Source of the DNA: an uncultured Candidatus Saccharibacteria bacterium
GTDB lineage: Bacteria; Patescibacteriota; Saccharimonadia; Saccharimonadales; Saccharimonadaceae
Reading direction: 5' to 3'
NCBI GenBank assembly: GCA_948663575.1
Contig: CAPNAV010000010.1
Location: 1-35,865 of the forward strand
Length of the DNA: 35,865 nucleotides
The position numbers and the translations under genes are program-made. The notes beneath the pieces were generated by a model, which saw only the letters and a program-made list of their open reading frames with translations, had not been told where the DNA came from and ran no database searches. Shown here piece by piece: positions 16,962 through 24,518 of the stretch (positions are counted from its first letter, which is position 1; every line of letters starts with the position of its first letter).

Positions 16962-17177
16962 CTAATCTGAGTTTTGGCGGTGTGAACTTAAGTGCCAATG
17001 ATCTCCATATTCGCACTTATATACCCCTAATTTAGGCGCTCCGTGGTCATATTCGGCCACCAGCGCCGCCGCCTCAGCCTCCTCTTTTGTGGCATAACAA
17101 ACCTTTTGCTGGTCTCCCACCCAGCATTTACGGGGAACAAACTCACGAAAACCACCAAAAACTTTCTTGCTTGCCAT
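16962..17177 (-). CDS. Small Cys/His protein, possible zinc-binding
   Basis: 71 residues. The C-terminal GVYKCEYGDHWHLSSH resembles the YxCxxCxxWHLs ending of small zinc-ribbon-like proteins, but with the second cysteine replaced, and there are two more cysteines near the N-terminus (KCWVGDQQKVC). An Ala/Glu-rich helix (TKEEAEAAALVAEYD) lies between. No function can be assigned. AAGGAGGGG is upstream of the ATG. It is convergent with the cutinase-like gene, 7 bases away. Confidence 0.6.
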   Translation of the reverse strand: MASKKVFGGFREFVPRKCWVGDQQKVCYATKEEAEAAALVAEYDHGAPKLGVYKCEYGDHWHLSSHRQNSD

Positions 17178-17209
17178 AGAAATCCGCCCCTCCTTGAGGG
17201 TTATTACCT

Positions 17210-17241
17210 CTATATTATCACACTTTATCTAAAAAGTCAAT
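17210..17241 (-). promoter_or_regulatory. Promoter of the 16962 gene
   Basis: On the minus strand, TTGACT, a 17-base spacer and TAATAT lead toward the gene at 17177. The plus-strand promoter of the FAD oxidase gene (TATATT/TACAAT near 17268-17282) lies back to back with it. Confidence 0.5.
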
Positions 17242-17298
17242 AGTTTTTATTTTAAAACGGCTGTGGTATATTATATACAATATAAGAAGGTGGGTTAG

Positions 17299-18888
17299 GT
17301 GAGCAAACTGGCAGAATATTTAAATCGGCATATTGTTGGCAATGTTTTTGATCGCCCATCGATTTGTGAGGCCTACTCGACAGACCGCTCGATCCTTCAA
17401 ATGATGCCGCAGGCCGTGGCTATTCCAGAATCTGTAGATGACGTGCGCCGACTCTTGCGTTTTGTAAATCAATTAGCCGTGCGCGACCTGCCGACGGCTG
17501 TCACTGTGCGTGGTACTGGTCTCGATAAGACCGGCGCCAGTATTGGTTCAGGGCTAATTATTTCCACTGAACGTCTTAATAAAATCGAAGAAATCGATAC
17601 TCGTGGACGACTCGTGCGCGTGCAGCCTGGTATTACTCTCGGTGAACTTAATTTTGCACTTTATCTCCAGGGGTTCTGCCTGCCAATCGGCTGTGATCCA
17701 AGTACTACTATTGGCGGCTTAATCGCGAATTGCCCTACAGATTCCATGCTGAATCGTTATGGTGGCATTTACCGCTATGTCGAGCGAGCCGAGATCGTTC
17801 TCCCTAGTGGAGACCTTATTCAGCTTGCGCCTTACCGTCAGTACGCCATTGACGCTAAGATTGCCAGTAATTCTGCCGAGGGAATCCTTTATCGTAAAAT
17901 CGAGCATATTCTCGACGAACAAGCTGACACGATTCTCGACCGTTCTATGCGTCCGTTTGACGCGGTGGGCTATGCCAATATTACCCGCGTTCGTGAGGGG
18001 CGTACAATTAACCTTTTGCCATTAATGTTTGCCTCGCAAGGCACGCTCGGTGTGATTACGGATGTTATTCTTCAGATTGAGCCACTCCCGCCCGAACCTA
18101 AGCGCCTCCTGGCATCTTTTCACGACCTCAAATCCGCACAACGTTTTCTCAATTACGCTTGCGATCTTGAGCCGTATCAACTCGATGTTTATGACCTTCG
18201 TATCCTCGAGGCTACCGCTCAATGTGGCAAAAAATCCGACCTCTTTACACGCAAGCTCGGCAAGGGAATGTTGATTTTGGCTGGGTTCGATTATCGCCGT
18301 TTCAAAAGCGCTAAACGCCTGCGTCAATGTCTTGAAGCTTTGCCGGATAATGTCTTGCGCATTGAAGAAACACCTGAGAATACGCAGAAGTTTCACGAAA
18401 TCAGCAATATTCTAATCAGTTATCTCAACGATTCTCGCAGCGGTGAACGTACGCCAGTTTTAGATGATGTCTTTGTGCCTAGTGTTAGTTTTGGAAATTT
18501 TCTTAACGGGCTAAAGACTCTCGAGCGTACGCTCGACCTTGAGCTGCCACTTTATGGCTCCTTTTCTACTTCGTGCTATACGGTGCGTCCAGACATCGAC
18601 TGCACAACCCCCGAAGGTCGCCATAAACTAGTAGATTTTCTCAAGTCATACAGCAATCTCGTAGACACTTGCAACGGTTCCATTACCGGCAATGGCCCTG
18701 AAGGTCAAGTCAAGGCATTGATGATGGAAAAAAGTCTCGGTGTTGGCGAGCGCCAACTTTACGCCGCCATTAAAGAATCCTTTGACCCCAATAATATAAT
18801 GAACCCACACGTCAAACTCGGCGCCAATCCTCGGAAAATTGCTAGTCATCTCCGCATGAAGGAACGTGGTGGCATTATTACGCCATAA
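17299..18888 (+). CDS. FAD-linked oxidase (GlcD / D-lactate dehydrogenase-like)
   Basis: Two-domain flavoprotein. The N-terminal PCMH-type FAD-binding domain (about 35-235) shows TVRGTGLDKTGASIGSG, VRVQPGITLGEL, and GCDPSTTIGGLIANC; the C-terminal FAD-oxidase domain ends in FDPNNIMNPHVKLG, typical of GlcD/D-lactate dehydrogenase relatives. The substrate is probably a 2-hydroxy acid, not determinable here. The start is GTG at 17299 with AAGGTGG about 8 bases upstream. 529 residues; no membrane segment. Confidence 0.82.
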   Translation: MSKLAEYLNRHIVGNVFDRPSICEAYSTDRSILQMMPQAVAIPESVDDVRRLLRFVNQLAVRDLPTAVTVRGTGLDKTGASIGSGLIISTERLNKIEEIDTRGRLVRVQPGITLGELNFALYLQGFCLPIGCDPSTTIGGLIANCPTDSMLNRYGGIYRYVERAEIVLPSGDLIQLAPYRQYAIDAKIASNSAEGILYRKIEHILDEQADTILDRSMRPFDAVGYANITRVREGRTINLLPLMFASQGTLGVITDVILQIEPLPPEPKRLLASFHDLKSAQRFLNYACDLEPYQLDVYDLRILEATAQCGKKSDLFTRKLGKGMLILAGFDYRRFKSAKRLRQCLEALPDNVLRIEETPENTQKFHEISNILISYLNDSRSGERTPVLDDVFVPSVSFGNFLNGLKTLERTLDLELPLYGSFSTSCYTVRPDIDCTTPEGRHKLVDFLKSYSNLVDTCNGSITGNGPEGQVKALMMEKSLGVGERQLYAAIKESFDPNNIMNPHVKLGANPRKIASHLRMKERGGIITP

Positions 18889-18940
18889 GCAGTCTAGTTG
18901 GATTAAACAAGTTTTTCCTCGCCTCTAATATAATCTGTGC

Positions 18941-18946
18941 TATAAT
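18941..18946 (+). promoter_or_regulatory. -10 box of tig (leaderless)
   Basis: TGTGC-extended TATAAT, 6 bases before the ATG at 18953. The intervening CAAGGA looks like a ribosome-binding site but is too close to the start codon to act as one. Confidence 0.6.
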
Positions 18947-18952
18947 CAAGGA

Positions 18953-20275
18953 ATGAAAACTACAACTAAGAAAATATCCGACACTAGGGTGGAAGTTACG
19001 GTCACGCTCGATCAGGCCGAGCTCATGTCCGCTCGCAAAAAAGCAGTTGATCGTCTTGCTCAGAATCTTAAAGTTCAAGGTTTCCGCAATGGCAAAGCGC
19101 CAGCCTCATATGTTGAGAAGCAGCTTTCACCTAATGCAATCGCTGAAACTACTATTGATATCGCTGTTCGCACTACTATGCCAGCTGCCTTTGAATCCGC
19201 TAAGCAAGAACCGGTTGCGATTCTCGGCGCCAACGTCACAAAGTATGTTCCGGACGAATCTGCTGAGTATGTCGTGACGGCAGAAATTTTGCCAGATGTC
19301 AAAATCGGTGATTTCAAGAAGCTTAAGGCGAAACGTGAAGTTGTCGAACCTACTGACCAAGACATCGAAGACGTTTTGAACCAAATCGCTAACGCTTATA
19401 TTGAAAAAACCGTCACCAAAAACCCTGCTCAGAATGGCGATGAGGTTATTATCGACTTTGTAGGTAAGCGCGAAAACGGCGAAGCCTTTGAGGGTGGCAC
19501 CGCTAAAGATTATCATCTCGAGCTTGGTTCCGGTGCCTTTATTCCTGGCTTTGAGGAGGCAATCGTCGGTCATTCAGCTGGCGATAAATTTGATATTAAT
19601 GTCACTTTCCCGAAGGAATATCCAGAAAAATCCCTCGCTGGCAAGCCTGCTATTTTTGAGGTCCTCTTGAAGCAGGTCAATGAGCAAAAGCGCCCTGCGC
19701 TTGACGATGAACTAGCTAAGAGAAGTAGTGATTTTCAGACTATCGATGAACTAAAAAATGATATCAAGACTAATCTTAGTAAGCAAAACCTCCATCGTGC
19801 CAACGAAGTCTACCGCGATGCTCTAGTTTCGGAATTAGTCAAGAATTCCAGAGTTGCTGCTCCCGAGATTTTGGTTGATGATCAACTTCACTTTATTCGC
19901 AACGATATGGTACGCAATGCCGCTAGTCATGGGCTAACTTTCGAGCAGTACCTTGACCTCGCTGGTCAGACTGCCGAAGAATGGGAGAAGCAAGCTCGTG
20001 AACTCGCTGAAGCTCGTGCTAAGACCGCCCTTGTCTTGCAACTGCTCGCTAAGGAGCAGAAAATCACCGCCAGTGATGAAGAAGTGAACGCTAAAATTAC
20101 CGAACTCAAGGATCTCTATAAGCGTTCTAAGGAAGCTCTCAAAAATCTCAAAGATCCAAAAGTCTTCCAAGATATTAAAAATCGCTTAGTGATTGATAAA
20201 ACCGTCGATTTTCTTGTTTCCTCAAACAAAGGTCCTGAGGACGCCATTATGAATCAACCTGTCGATAAGAAATAA
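18953..20275 (+). CDS. tig: Trigger factor chaperone
   Basis: Ribosome-associated folding chaperone. The N-terminal ribosome-binding domain carries the signature near GFRNGKAPASYVEK (about residues 43-56). The FKBP-type prolyl isomerase domain spans about 155-245 (NGDEVIIDFVGKRENGEAFEGG, LGSGAFIPGFEEAIVG). A helical C-terminal substrate cradle fills the rest, rich in Lys/Glu/Ala. 440 residues is normal. Confidence 0.93.
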   Translation: MKTTTKKISDTRVEVTVTLDQAELMSARKKAVDRLAQNLKVQGFRNGKAPASYVEKQLSPNAIAETTIDIAVRTTMPAAFESAKQEPVAILGANVTKYVPDESAEYVVTAEILPDVKIGDFKKLKAKREVVEPTDQDIEDVLNQIANAYIEKTVTKNPAQNGDEVIIDFVGKRENGEAFEGGTAKDYHLELGSGAFIPGFEEAIVGHSAGDKFDINVTFPKEYPEKSLAGKPAIFEVLLKQVNEQKRPALDDELAKRSSDFQTIDELKNDIKTNLSKQNLHRANEVYRDALVSELVKNSRVAAPEILVDDQLHFIRNDMVRNAASHGLTFEQYLDLAGQTAEEWEKQARELAEARAKTALVLQLLAKEQKITASDEEVNAKITELKDLYKRSKEALKNLKDPKVFQDIKNRLVIDKTVDFLVSSNKGPEDAIMNQPVDKK

Positions 20276-20293
20276 TCTACTTGTCTTCTGAGT

Positions 20294-20330
20294 ATGGCCT
20301 CCTACGCTTAATTACCGCGCGGGAGGCCAT
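20294..20330 (+). terminator. Hairpin after tig
   Basis: ATGGCCTCC (20294-20302) pairs with GGAGGCCAT (20322-20330), a strong 9-pair stem with an 18-base loop, 18 bases after the tig stop. The T-run is poor (TGGTTGTTG), so termination efficiency is uncertain. Confidence 0.55.
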
Positions 20331-20432
20331 TGGTTGTTGATACGCTGTCACAGCTTAGTAGCTGCTTTATGGCAGGCTTAGCAGGGTGGCTCCATCTAAG
20401 CAATATTTGACGGCCGAATCAACAGAATTTTC

Positions 20433-20461
20433 TTGCTTTTTTATATCATCTGCGGTATAAT
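20433..20461 (+). promoter_or_regulatory. rpsL-rpsG promoter
   Basis: TTGCTT (20433-20438), a 17-base spacer and TATAAT (20456-20461). Gives a leader of about 78 bases before the GTG start. Confidence 0.65.
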
Positions 20462-20480
20462 AACTAAAGAAGAGTTTCAA

Positions 20481-20511
20481 GACCAAAGACTATTGCTGTA
20501 AGTCCGAGGTC
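20481..20511 (+). promoter_or_regulatory. Structured leader of rpsL
   Basis: Two stacked stems: GACC (20481-20484) with GGTC (20508-20511), a 3x3 internal loop, then GACT (488-491) with AGTC (501-504) around a 9-base loop. The form is that of a small r-protein-binding leader hairpin; autoregulation by S12 or S7 is inferred only from position. Confidence 0.4.
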
Positions 20512-20545
20512 AAACAAATAATCAAAGTTAAAAGGGAATTTTATC

Positions 20546-20956
20546 GTGCCAACTATTAATCAGTTGATTCGTAAGCCACGCCAAAAAGCCGTCAAGAAAT
20601 CCAAGGCTCCAGCGCTCGGCTCTATCGTTAACACTCTTAAAACTCGTCGCTACGAGCAGGCCGCGCCGCTCAAGCGTGGTGTTTGTCTTAAGGTGACCAC
20701 CAAGACCCCAAAGAAACCTAACTCCGCTCTCCGTAAGGTAGCCCGTGTTCGCTTGACAAATGGTCAAGAAGTTTGGGCGTACATCGGCGGCGAGGGTCAT
20801 AATCTTCAGGAACACGCTGTCGTGCTAGTCCGCGGTGGTCGTGTGCCAGATTTGCCAGGTGTTCGCTATCATATTGTTCGCGGCAAACTTGATCTTCAAG
20901 GTGTCCAGGGTCGTAAACAAGGTCGCTCTAAATACGGTGCTAAGAAAGGAGAATAA
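20546..20956 (+). CDS. rpsL: 30S ribosomal protein S12
   Basis: Decoding-centre protein. KTPKKPNSALRK (K56/K57, the streptomycin-sensitivity lysines) and GGEGHNLQEHAVVLVRGGR are intact. The segment usually written RVKDLPGVRYH reads RVPDLPGVRYH, so the second classic lysine (E. coli K87) is Pro101. An insertion of about 11 residues (27-38) brings the length to 136. The start is GTG. rpsG follows after two bases. Confidence 0.96.
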   Translation: MPTINQLIRKPRQKAVKKSKAPALGSIVNTLKTRRYEQAAPLKRGVCLKVTTKTPKKPNSALRKVARVRLTNGQEVWAYIGGEGHNLQEHAVVLVRGGRVPDLPGVRYHIVRGKLDLQGVQGRKQGRSKYGAKKGE

Positions 20957-20958
20957 TT

Positions 20959-21438
20959 ATGCCACGCAAAGTTACTAAATCTCTCCAACGCAAAACTAAT
21001 CCTGATCGCAAATATCAGAGCATTCTCGTACAGCGCTTAATCAATAAATCCATGCTTGATGGCAAGAAACAAGCCGCTGAGCGTGCTGTTTATGCCGCTT
21101 TAGAAGGTGCCGCCAAGAAACTTAACTCTGAGGATCCGGTTGCCGTCTTTGAGAAAGCTATCGCTAATATTTCGCCAGATTTCGAGGTTAAATCTCGTCG
21201 TGTTGGTGGTGCTAACTATCAGATTCCATTCCCAATTTCTGGTCACCGTCAGCAACATTTTGCCTTTTCTTGGCTAGTTCAGTCAGCTCGCGCTCGTCAG
21301 GGTATGCCTTACGCTAAGCGTCTTGAGGCTGAAATTGTCGACGCCTACAACGAGACCGGTGCCGCCTTCAAAAAGAAGGAAGATTGTCACCGCATGGCTG
21401 AGGCTAACCGCGCCTTCGCTCACTTCGCTCGTGCATAG
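20959..21438 (+). CDS. rpsG: 30S ribosomal protein S7
   Basis: 16S rRNA 3'-domain assembly protein. It starts MPRKVTKSLQRKTNPDRKYQS and keeps the FEKAIANISPDFEVKSRRVGGANYQIP and KKEDCHRMAEANRAFAHFA blocks. 159 residues is normal. AAAGGAGAA at the end of rpsL is its ribosome-binding site. fusA, which often follows, is absent. Confidence 0.96.
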   Translation: MPRKVTKSLQRKTNPDRKYQSILVQRLINKSMLDGKKQAAERAVYAALEGAAKKLNSEDPVAVFEKAIANISPDFEVKSRRVGGANYQIPFPISGHRQQHFAFSWLVQSARARQGMPYAKRLEAEIVDAYNETGAAFKKKEDCHRMAEANRAFAHFARA

Positions 21439-21490
21439 GCAAAAGCAGTTTTGCTGTGTAATATAAGTTATAAACTCTGGGATGTAAGCA

Positions 21491-21519
21491 AGAAGTGTTG
21501 TAATTTTTACAACACTTCT
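21491..21519 (+). repeat. Interspersed palindrome, copy 4, with 13-base arms
   Basis: The exact 19-base core (21496-21514) is flanked by AGAAG and CTTCT, which extend the stem to 13 pairs around TTT. The core starts 58 bases after the rpsG stop, before the real terminator. Confidence 0.9.
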
Positions 21520-21570
21520 CCGGGAAGAGCAATATAGCAAAGACAGTAAAAACGCGCAAAGTAAGAAAAT

Positions 21571-21597
21571 CTCCACCGACTTCTCGGTGGAGTTTTT
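21571..21597 (+). terminator. Rho-independent terminator of rpsL-rpsG
   Basis: CTCCACCGA (21571-21579), loop CTTC, TCGGTGGAG (21584-21592), then TTTTT: a textbook intrinsic terminator 132 bases after rpsG. Confidence 0.9.
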
Positions 21598-21624
21598 GAT
21601 ATGAAATGAAACTTGCTGGTTCTG

Positions 21625-21663
21625 CGAGTAGAGTCTCAGAGGTTGAGATTTAGAATCTACTCG
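21625..21663 (+). other. Nested inverted repeat
   Basis: CGAGTAGA (21625-21632) pairs with TCTACTCG (21656-21663), and inside it TCTCA (21634-21638) pairs with TGAGA (21644-21648). It lies between two genes on opposite strands, downstream of the rpsG terminator. It may be a 3' structure of the minus-strand neighbour or a small RNA fold. Confidence 0.4.
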
Positions 21664-21783
21664 TGAGATGGCGTAGCATAGAACGCAAACTTTGACGGAT
21701 GCATTGGTGAACGATCATTAGGTACTATGGCGATTAGTAAAACCTAGGACGCACACTATGATTCCGTGAGCGTTGCTTATCTT

Positions 21784-22788
21784 CTACTTCTGTATTTCCT
21801 CAGTATCCGGCATCAATTCACGAAAAGAGCAGGCTCTCTCTTTTCTGTGTTGGTCGCGCATCAGTTGACCAGCTTCTTTGAGTATGTCCTTGGCCAGTAT
21901 TTCGCAGTTTCGCCGCGAAAAACGATATTCACTCATGTGGAAGCCGAAAGAATAAGTTGTTTCAATGGCTGCTGTACGAATAGCCATATTAATATTCTTT
22001 TGGCTTTTCATGACGGCTCGCTTACTACGAGTATACCGTTGCTCGACCATATTACTATCGAGCTCCCAACAGCTCGGCGATGCCAATAACACAAAGATTC
22101 TCTTTTTTGTAATCAAGATTGAACACCATTCTCGGCTCTCAACCATTGATACAAAATCCTCCGCGCTAAACCCACTGTCATCATGCGGATGATTATGGAC
22201 AGAGATAAGACTGTCTCCACCCCAATCGGGCAGTTCGTATGCCACTGATTGTTCGGCAAAATTCGTCCACTCCCCAATCTTGGAACCATCCAGCATAAAT
22301 GTTGCGTCGTACTCGACATTAGCCTCATGTAGTCCGAGCATCACTTGCTCCAGGCTCTCGCCATGGCTAATCTCTCCGCAAGCCGGCCTGTCCTCCCAGG
22401 CAGATTCAAGCACTGCCAAATAAGTCTTGATCAGCAGTGCAAAAAGGCCTGTGGAAATCGCCCAAGCCACGACTATCGTGAATGTATAGGTGGTGATTCC
22501 CAGCCAATCACTCTGTCGCTGGATTGTTATGACGGTCCAATAGGAATTATACTCCAGACTCGTCATAGTGAGACCTTCAACGAAACGATATCCGCTTCGG
22601 ATATATTCCGCCAGTTGCGATGCCGCCAGGAATGCTAATATCACTCCCATTATCATGACGATAATTTCGAGCAACATAATGCCCCGCCAGCTAAATCCTG
22701 TGTCTCTTGTAAGACCAACTACTAAGCGGGCATTCCTTGCCCCAATTTTACATCGCGCCAGAAGCCTTGTTTTTGTTGTTCTCCTCAT
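21784..22788 (-). CDS. Membrane-anchored JAMM/MPN-motif protein
   Basis: 334 residues. Two hydrophobic segments (about 37-58 and 98-122) anchor the N-terminus; the rest is probably cytoplasmic. The motif H198-x-H200-x7-S208-x2-D211 is the full JAMM zinc-metalloprotease signature, with E173 a possible catalytic glutamate. RadC-type JAB domains look similar locally, but the HhH region of RadC is missing. The tail is basic. The function is unknown; deubiquitinase-like or signalling roles cannot be told apart. The ATG at 22788 (MRRTTKTR) is preferred over the open frame to 22866 because GGAGG lies upstream and the earlier part is leader. Confidence 0.65.
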   Translation of the reverse strand: MRRTTKTRLLARCKIGARNARLVVGLTRDTGFSWRGIMLLEIIVMIMGVILAFLAASQLAEYIRSGYRFVEGLTMTSLEYNSYWTVITIQRQSDWLGITTYTFTIVVAWAISTGLFALLIKTYLAVLESAWEDRPACGEISHGESLEQVMLGLHEANVEYDATFMLDGSKIGEWTNFAEQSVAYELPDWGGDSLISVHNHPHDDSGFSAEDFVSMVESREWCSILITKKRIFVLLASPSCWELDSNMVEQRYTRSKRAVMKSQKNINMAIRTAAIETTYSFGFHMSEYRFSRRNCEILAKDILKEAGQLMRDQHRKERACSFRELMPDTEEIQK

Positions 22789-22896
22789 TTTTTCAATCCC
22801 TCCATTGAAATACATATGCCACAAGTTTCTAAAAGTACTAAGCATAAGGTAGCCTTGGCTCATCAAAAACCTGGGCGTATCCTACACCTTACCTCC

Positions 22897-22925
22897 ATTG
22901 TAGCACACATTGACGAAAAAGTCAA
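22897..22925 (-). promoter_or_regulatory. Promoter of the JAMM gene
   Basis: On the minus strand, TTGACT (22925-22920), a 17-base spacer, then TACAAT (22902-22897) preceded by TGTGC. The -35 also forms one arm of a 7-pair inverted repeat, CATTGAC..GTCAATG (22908-22927), which could be an operator. Confidence 0.6.
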
Positions 22926-23019
22926 TGCTTATTTCATGAGATTCTGGCTTACTCAATCAAAATGTCTCAAAAAACTCGATTTTTTACCCCAAAACCCTAT
23001 TATCCCTCAAAACTTATGC

Positions 23020-23025
23020 TATAAT
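23020..23025 (+). promoter_or_regulatory. -10 box of the gap operon
   Basis: TATGC-extended TATAAT, 30 bases before the gap ATG. Unlike many neighbours, this transcript has a real leader with AGGAGG (23043-23048). Confidence 0.6.
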
Positions 23026-23055
23026 AAAACCAAGTATATTTTAGGAGGCATAATA

Positions 23056-24054
23056 ATGGTAAGATTGGCAATCAATGGTTTTGGCCGTATTGGTCGTTGT
23101 GCGTTCAAAATTGCATTTGAACGTCGAGATGCAGAAATTGTTGCTATTAATACGATTGGCGATACCGCCACTTTGGCGCATCTTCTTAAATATGACTCTG
23201 CTTACGGTATTTATGAGCATGAGATTGAATATGACGACAAGCATATTATTATTGATGGTCAAAAGATCCTTTTTCTCTCTGAGCCAGACCCGCTTAAACT
23301 CCCCTGGGCTAAGTTACAAATCGATACTGTTATGGAGTGTACGGGACGTTTTTGTAATCCTGCCGACGCTAGGCAACATATTACGGCCGGCGCTCGCAAA
23401 GTGGTTATCTCTGCTCCAGCCAAGGGCCCTGGTGCTAAAACCGTTGTGCTAGGTGTTAATGAAGAGGTTGTGACCGCCGACGATGAGGTGATTTCTTGTG
23501 CTAGCTGCACGACCAACTGTATCGCTCCTGCTATGAAAATCCTTGAGGATAACTTTGGTATCGAGAAGGCTATGATGACAACAGTTCATTCGTATACCGC
23601 CTCTCAGAAACTAGTTGATGACTCTGCCAAGGATCTCCGCGAATCACGCGCTGCCGCTATAAACATTGTTCCTACGACTACTGGCGCCTCAAAGGCTGCC
23701 GCTCTGACTATTCCGAGCCTTACCGACAAATTCAAAGGTTTATCCGTGCGTGTGCCAAGTCTAGTGGTTTCGTTGGCGGATATCACCGCCGTCTTGAAGC
23801 GCGATACCACTGTCGAGGAGCTGAACCAAGTCTTCGAACGTGCTGCTGAGGAGCCATATTACGAGGGTATTCTTGCTGTTACGCATGCCGAGTTGGTTAG
23901 CAGTGATTTCCGTGGCAATTCTAATTCCACTATCATCGACCTACCTTTAACTGACGTAGTTGGTGGTAATCTTGTTAAAATCGTTGCTTGGTATGACAAT
24001 GAGTGGGGTTATTCTAATCGTCTAGTCGAACTTTCGGTAGATTTTGGGAGATAA
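23056..24054 (+). CDS. gap: Glyceraldehyde-3-phosphate dehydrogenase
   Basis: Converts glyceraldehyde-3-phosphate to 1,3-bisphosphoglycerate. The Rossmann start INGFGRIGR, the catalytic SCASCTTNC block and NEWGYSNR are intact. At the end of β2 the residue that normally contacts the NAD adenosine ribose (Asp in IND) is Thr33 (INTIGDTATLAHLLKYDS), which may relax or change cofactor preference. 332 residues. The ATG at 23056 has AGGAGG 7 bases upstream; the longer open frame is leader. First gene of a five-gene carbon cluster. Confidence 0.95.
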   Translation: MVRLAINGFGRIGRCAFKIAFERRDAEIVAINTIGDTATLAHLLKYDSAYGIYEHEIEYDDKHIIIDGQKILFLSEPDPLKLPWAKLQIDTVMECTGRFCNPADARQHITAGARKVVISAPAKGPGAKTVVLGVNEEVVTADDEVISCASCTTNCIAPAMKILEDNFGIEKAMMTTVHSYTASQKLVDDSAKDLRESRAAAINIVPTTTGASKAAALTIPSLTDKFKGLSVRVPSLVVSLADITAVLKRDTTVEELNQVFERAAEEPYYEGILAVTHAELVSSDFRGNSNSTIIDLPLTDVVGGNLVKIVAWYDNEWGYSNRLVELSVDFGR

Positions 24055-24056
24055 TA

Positions 24057-24518
24057 ATGCAGGAATATACGCTTTACGTCGGCGCCGATCATCGCGGGTT
24101 TGAGAAAAAGAATCAACTTATACAGATTCTGCAAAAATGCCATCCTGGTATGGTTAAAGCCGAAGACCTCGGCCCCGCCGCATACGAGGAGACCGATGAT
24201 TATAACGATATCGCCATCTCTGTCGCAAAGGCTGTTTTAAGGAATGAGCATAGTTTTGGCATTCTGCTCTGTGGTTCAGCACATGGTGTTACTATGCAAG
24301 CCAATCGCTTTAAGGGTATTCGAGCCGTTAATGCTGACACTGTCGAAAGTGCTAAGCATGCTCGCGCTAATGATTATGCTAATATTCTCTGTTTGTCGGC
24401 CGATTATCTAGAACTCGAGCAGATGGAGCCCATTATTAAAGCTTTTTGTCATACTAAGCCGGATCCCGCCGAGAGATATCAACGCCGCGCTAAGAAGCTC
24501 GATGAGGATTACAACTAA
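24057..24518 (+). CDS. Ribose-5-phosphate isomerase B family
   Basis: Sugar-phosphate isomerase of the RpiB/LacA fold, probably interconverting ribose-5-phosphate and ribulose-5-phosphate. GADHRGF at the N-terminus and the active-site cysteine C72 in LLCGSAHGV are present; the latter replaces the usual CGTGIG, so the anion-hole loop is divergent. NRFKGIRAVNADT is the conserved phosphate-binding strand. It starts 2 bases after gap and overlaps the next gene by one base (TAATG). Confidence 0.82.
   Translation: MQEYTLYVGADHRGFEKKNQLIQILQKCHPGMVKAEDLGPAAYEETDDYNDIAISVAKAVLRNEHSFGILLCGSAHGVTMQANRFKGIRAVNADTVESAKHARANDYANILCLSADYLELEQMEPIIKAFCHTKPDPAERYQRRAKKLDEDYN

Larger units (their letters stand above)
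20276..20545. other. Gap between tig and rpsL
   Basis: Contains the tig 3' hairpin, the rpsL promoter and a structured rpsL leader. No ORF of note. Confidence 0.6.
21439..21783. other. 345-bp gap after rpsG
   Basis: Contains the palindrome with extended arms (21491-21519), the rpsG terminator (21571-21597) and a nested hairpin (21625-21663). The remaining 120 bases to the JAMM gene stop show nothing I can assign. Confidence 0.55.

Noticed and set aside
21491..21519. Palindrome copy 4 as the rpsG terminator
   Set aside because: It has no T-run after the stem, a proper terminator lies 52 bases downstream, and other copies occur inside coding genes.
22816..23055. 80-residue N-terminal extension of GAPDH
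   Set aside because: The canonical N-terminus MVRLAINGFGRIGR begins at 23056 after AGGAGG, and the extension covers the promoter.
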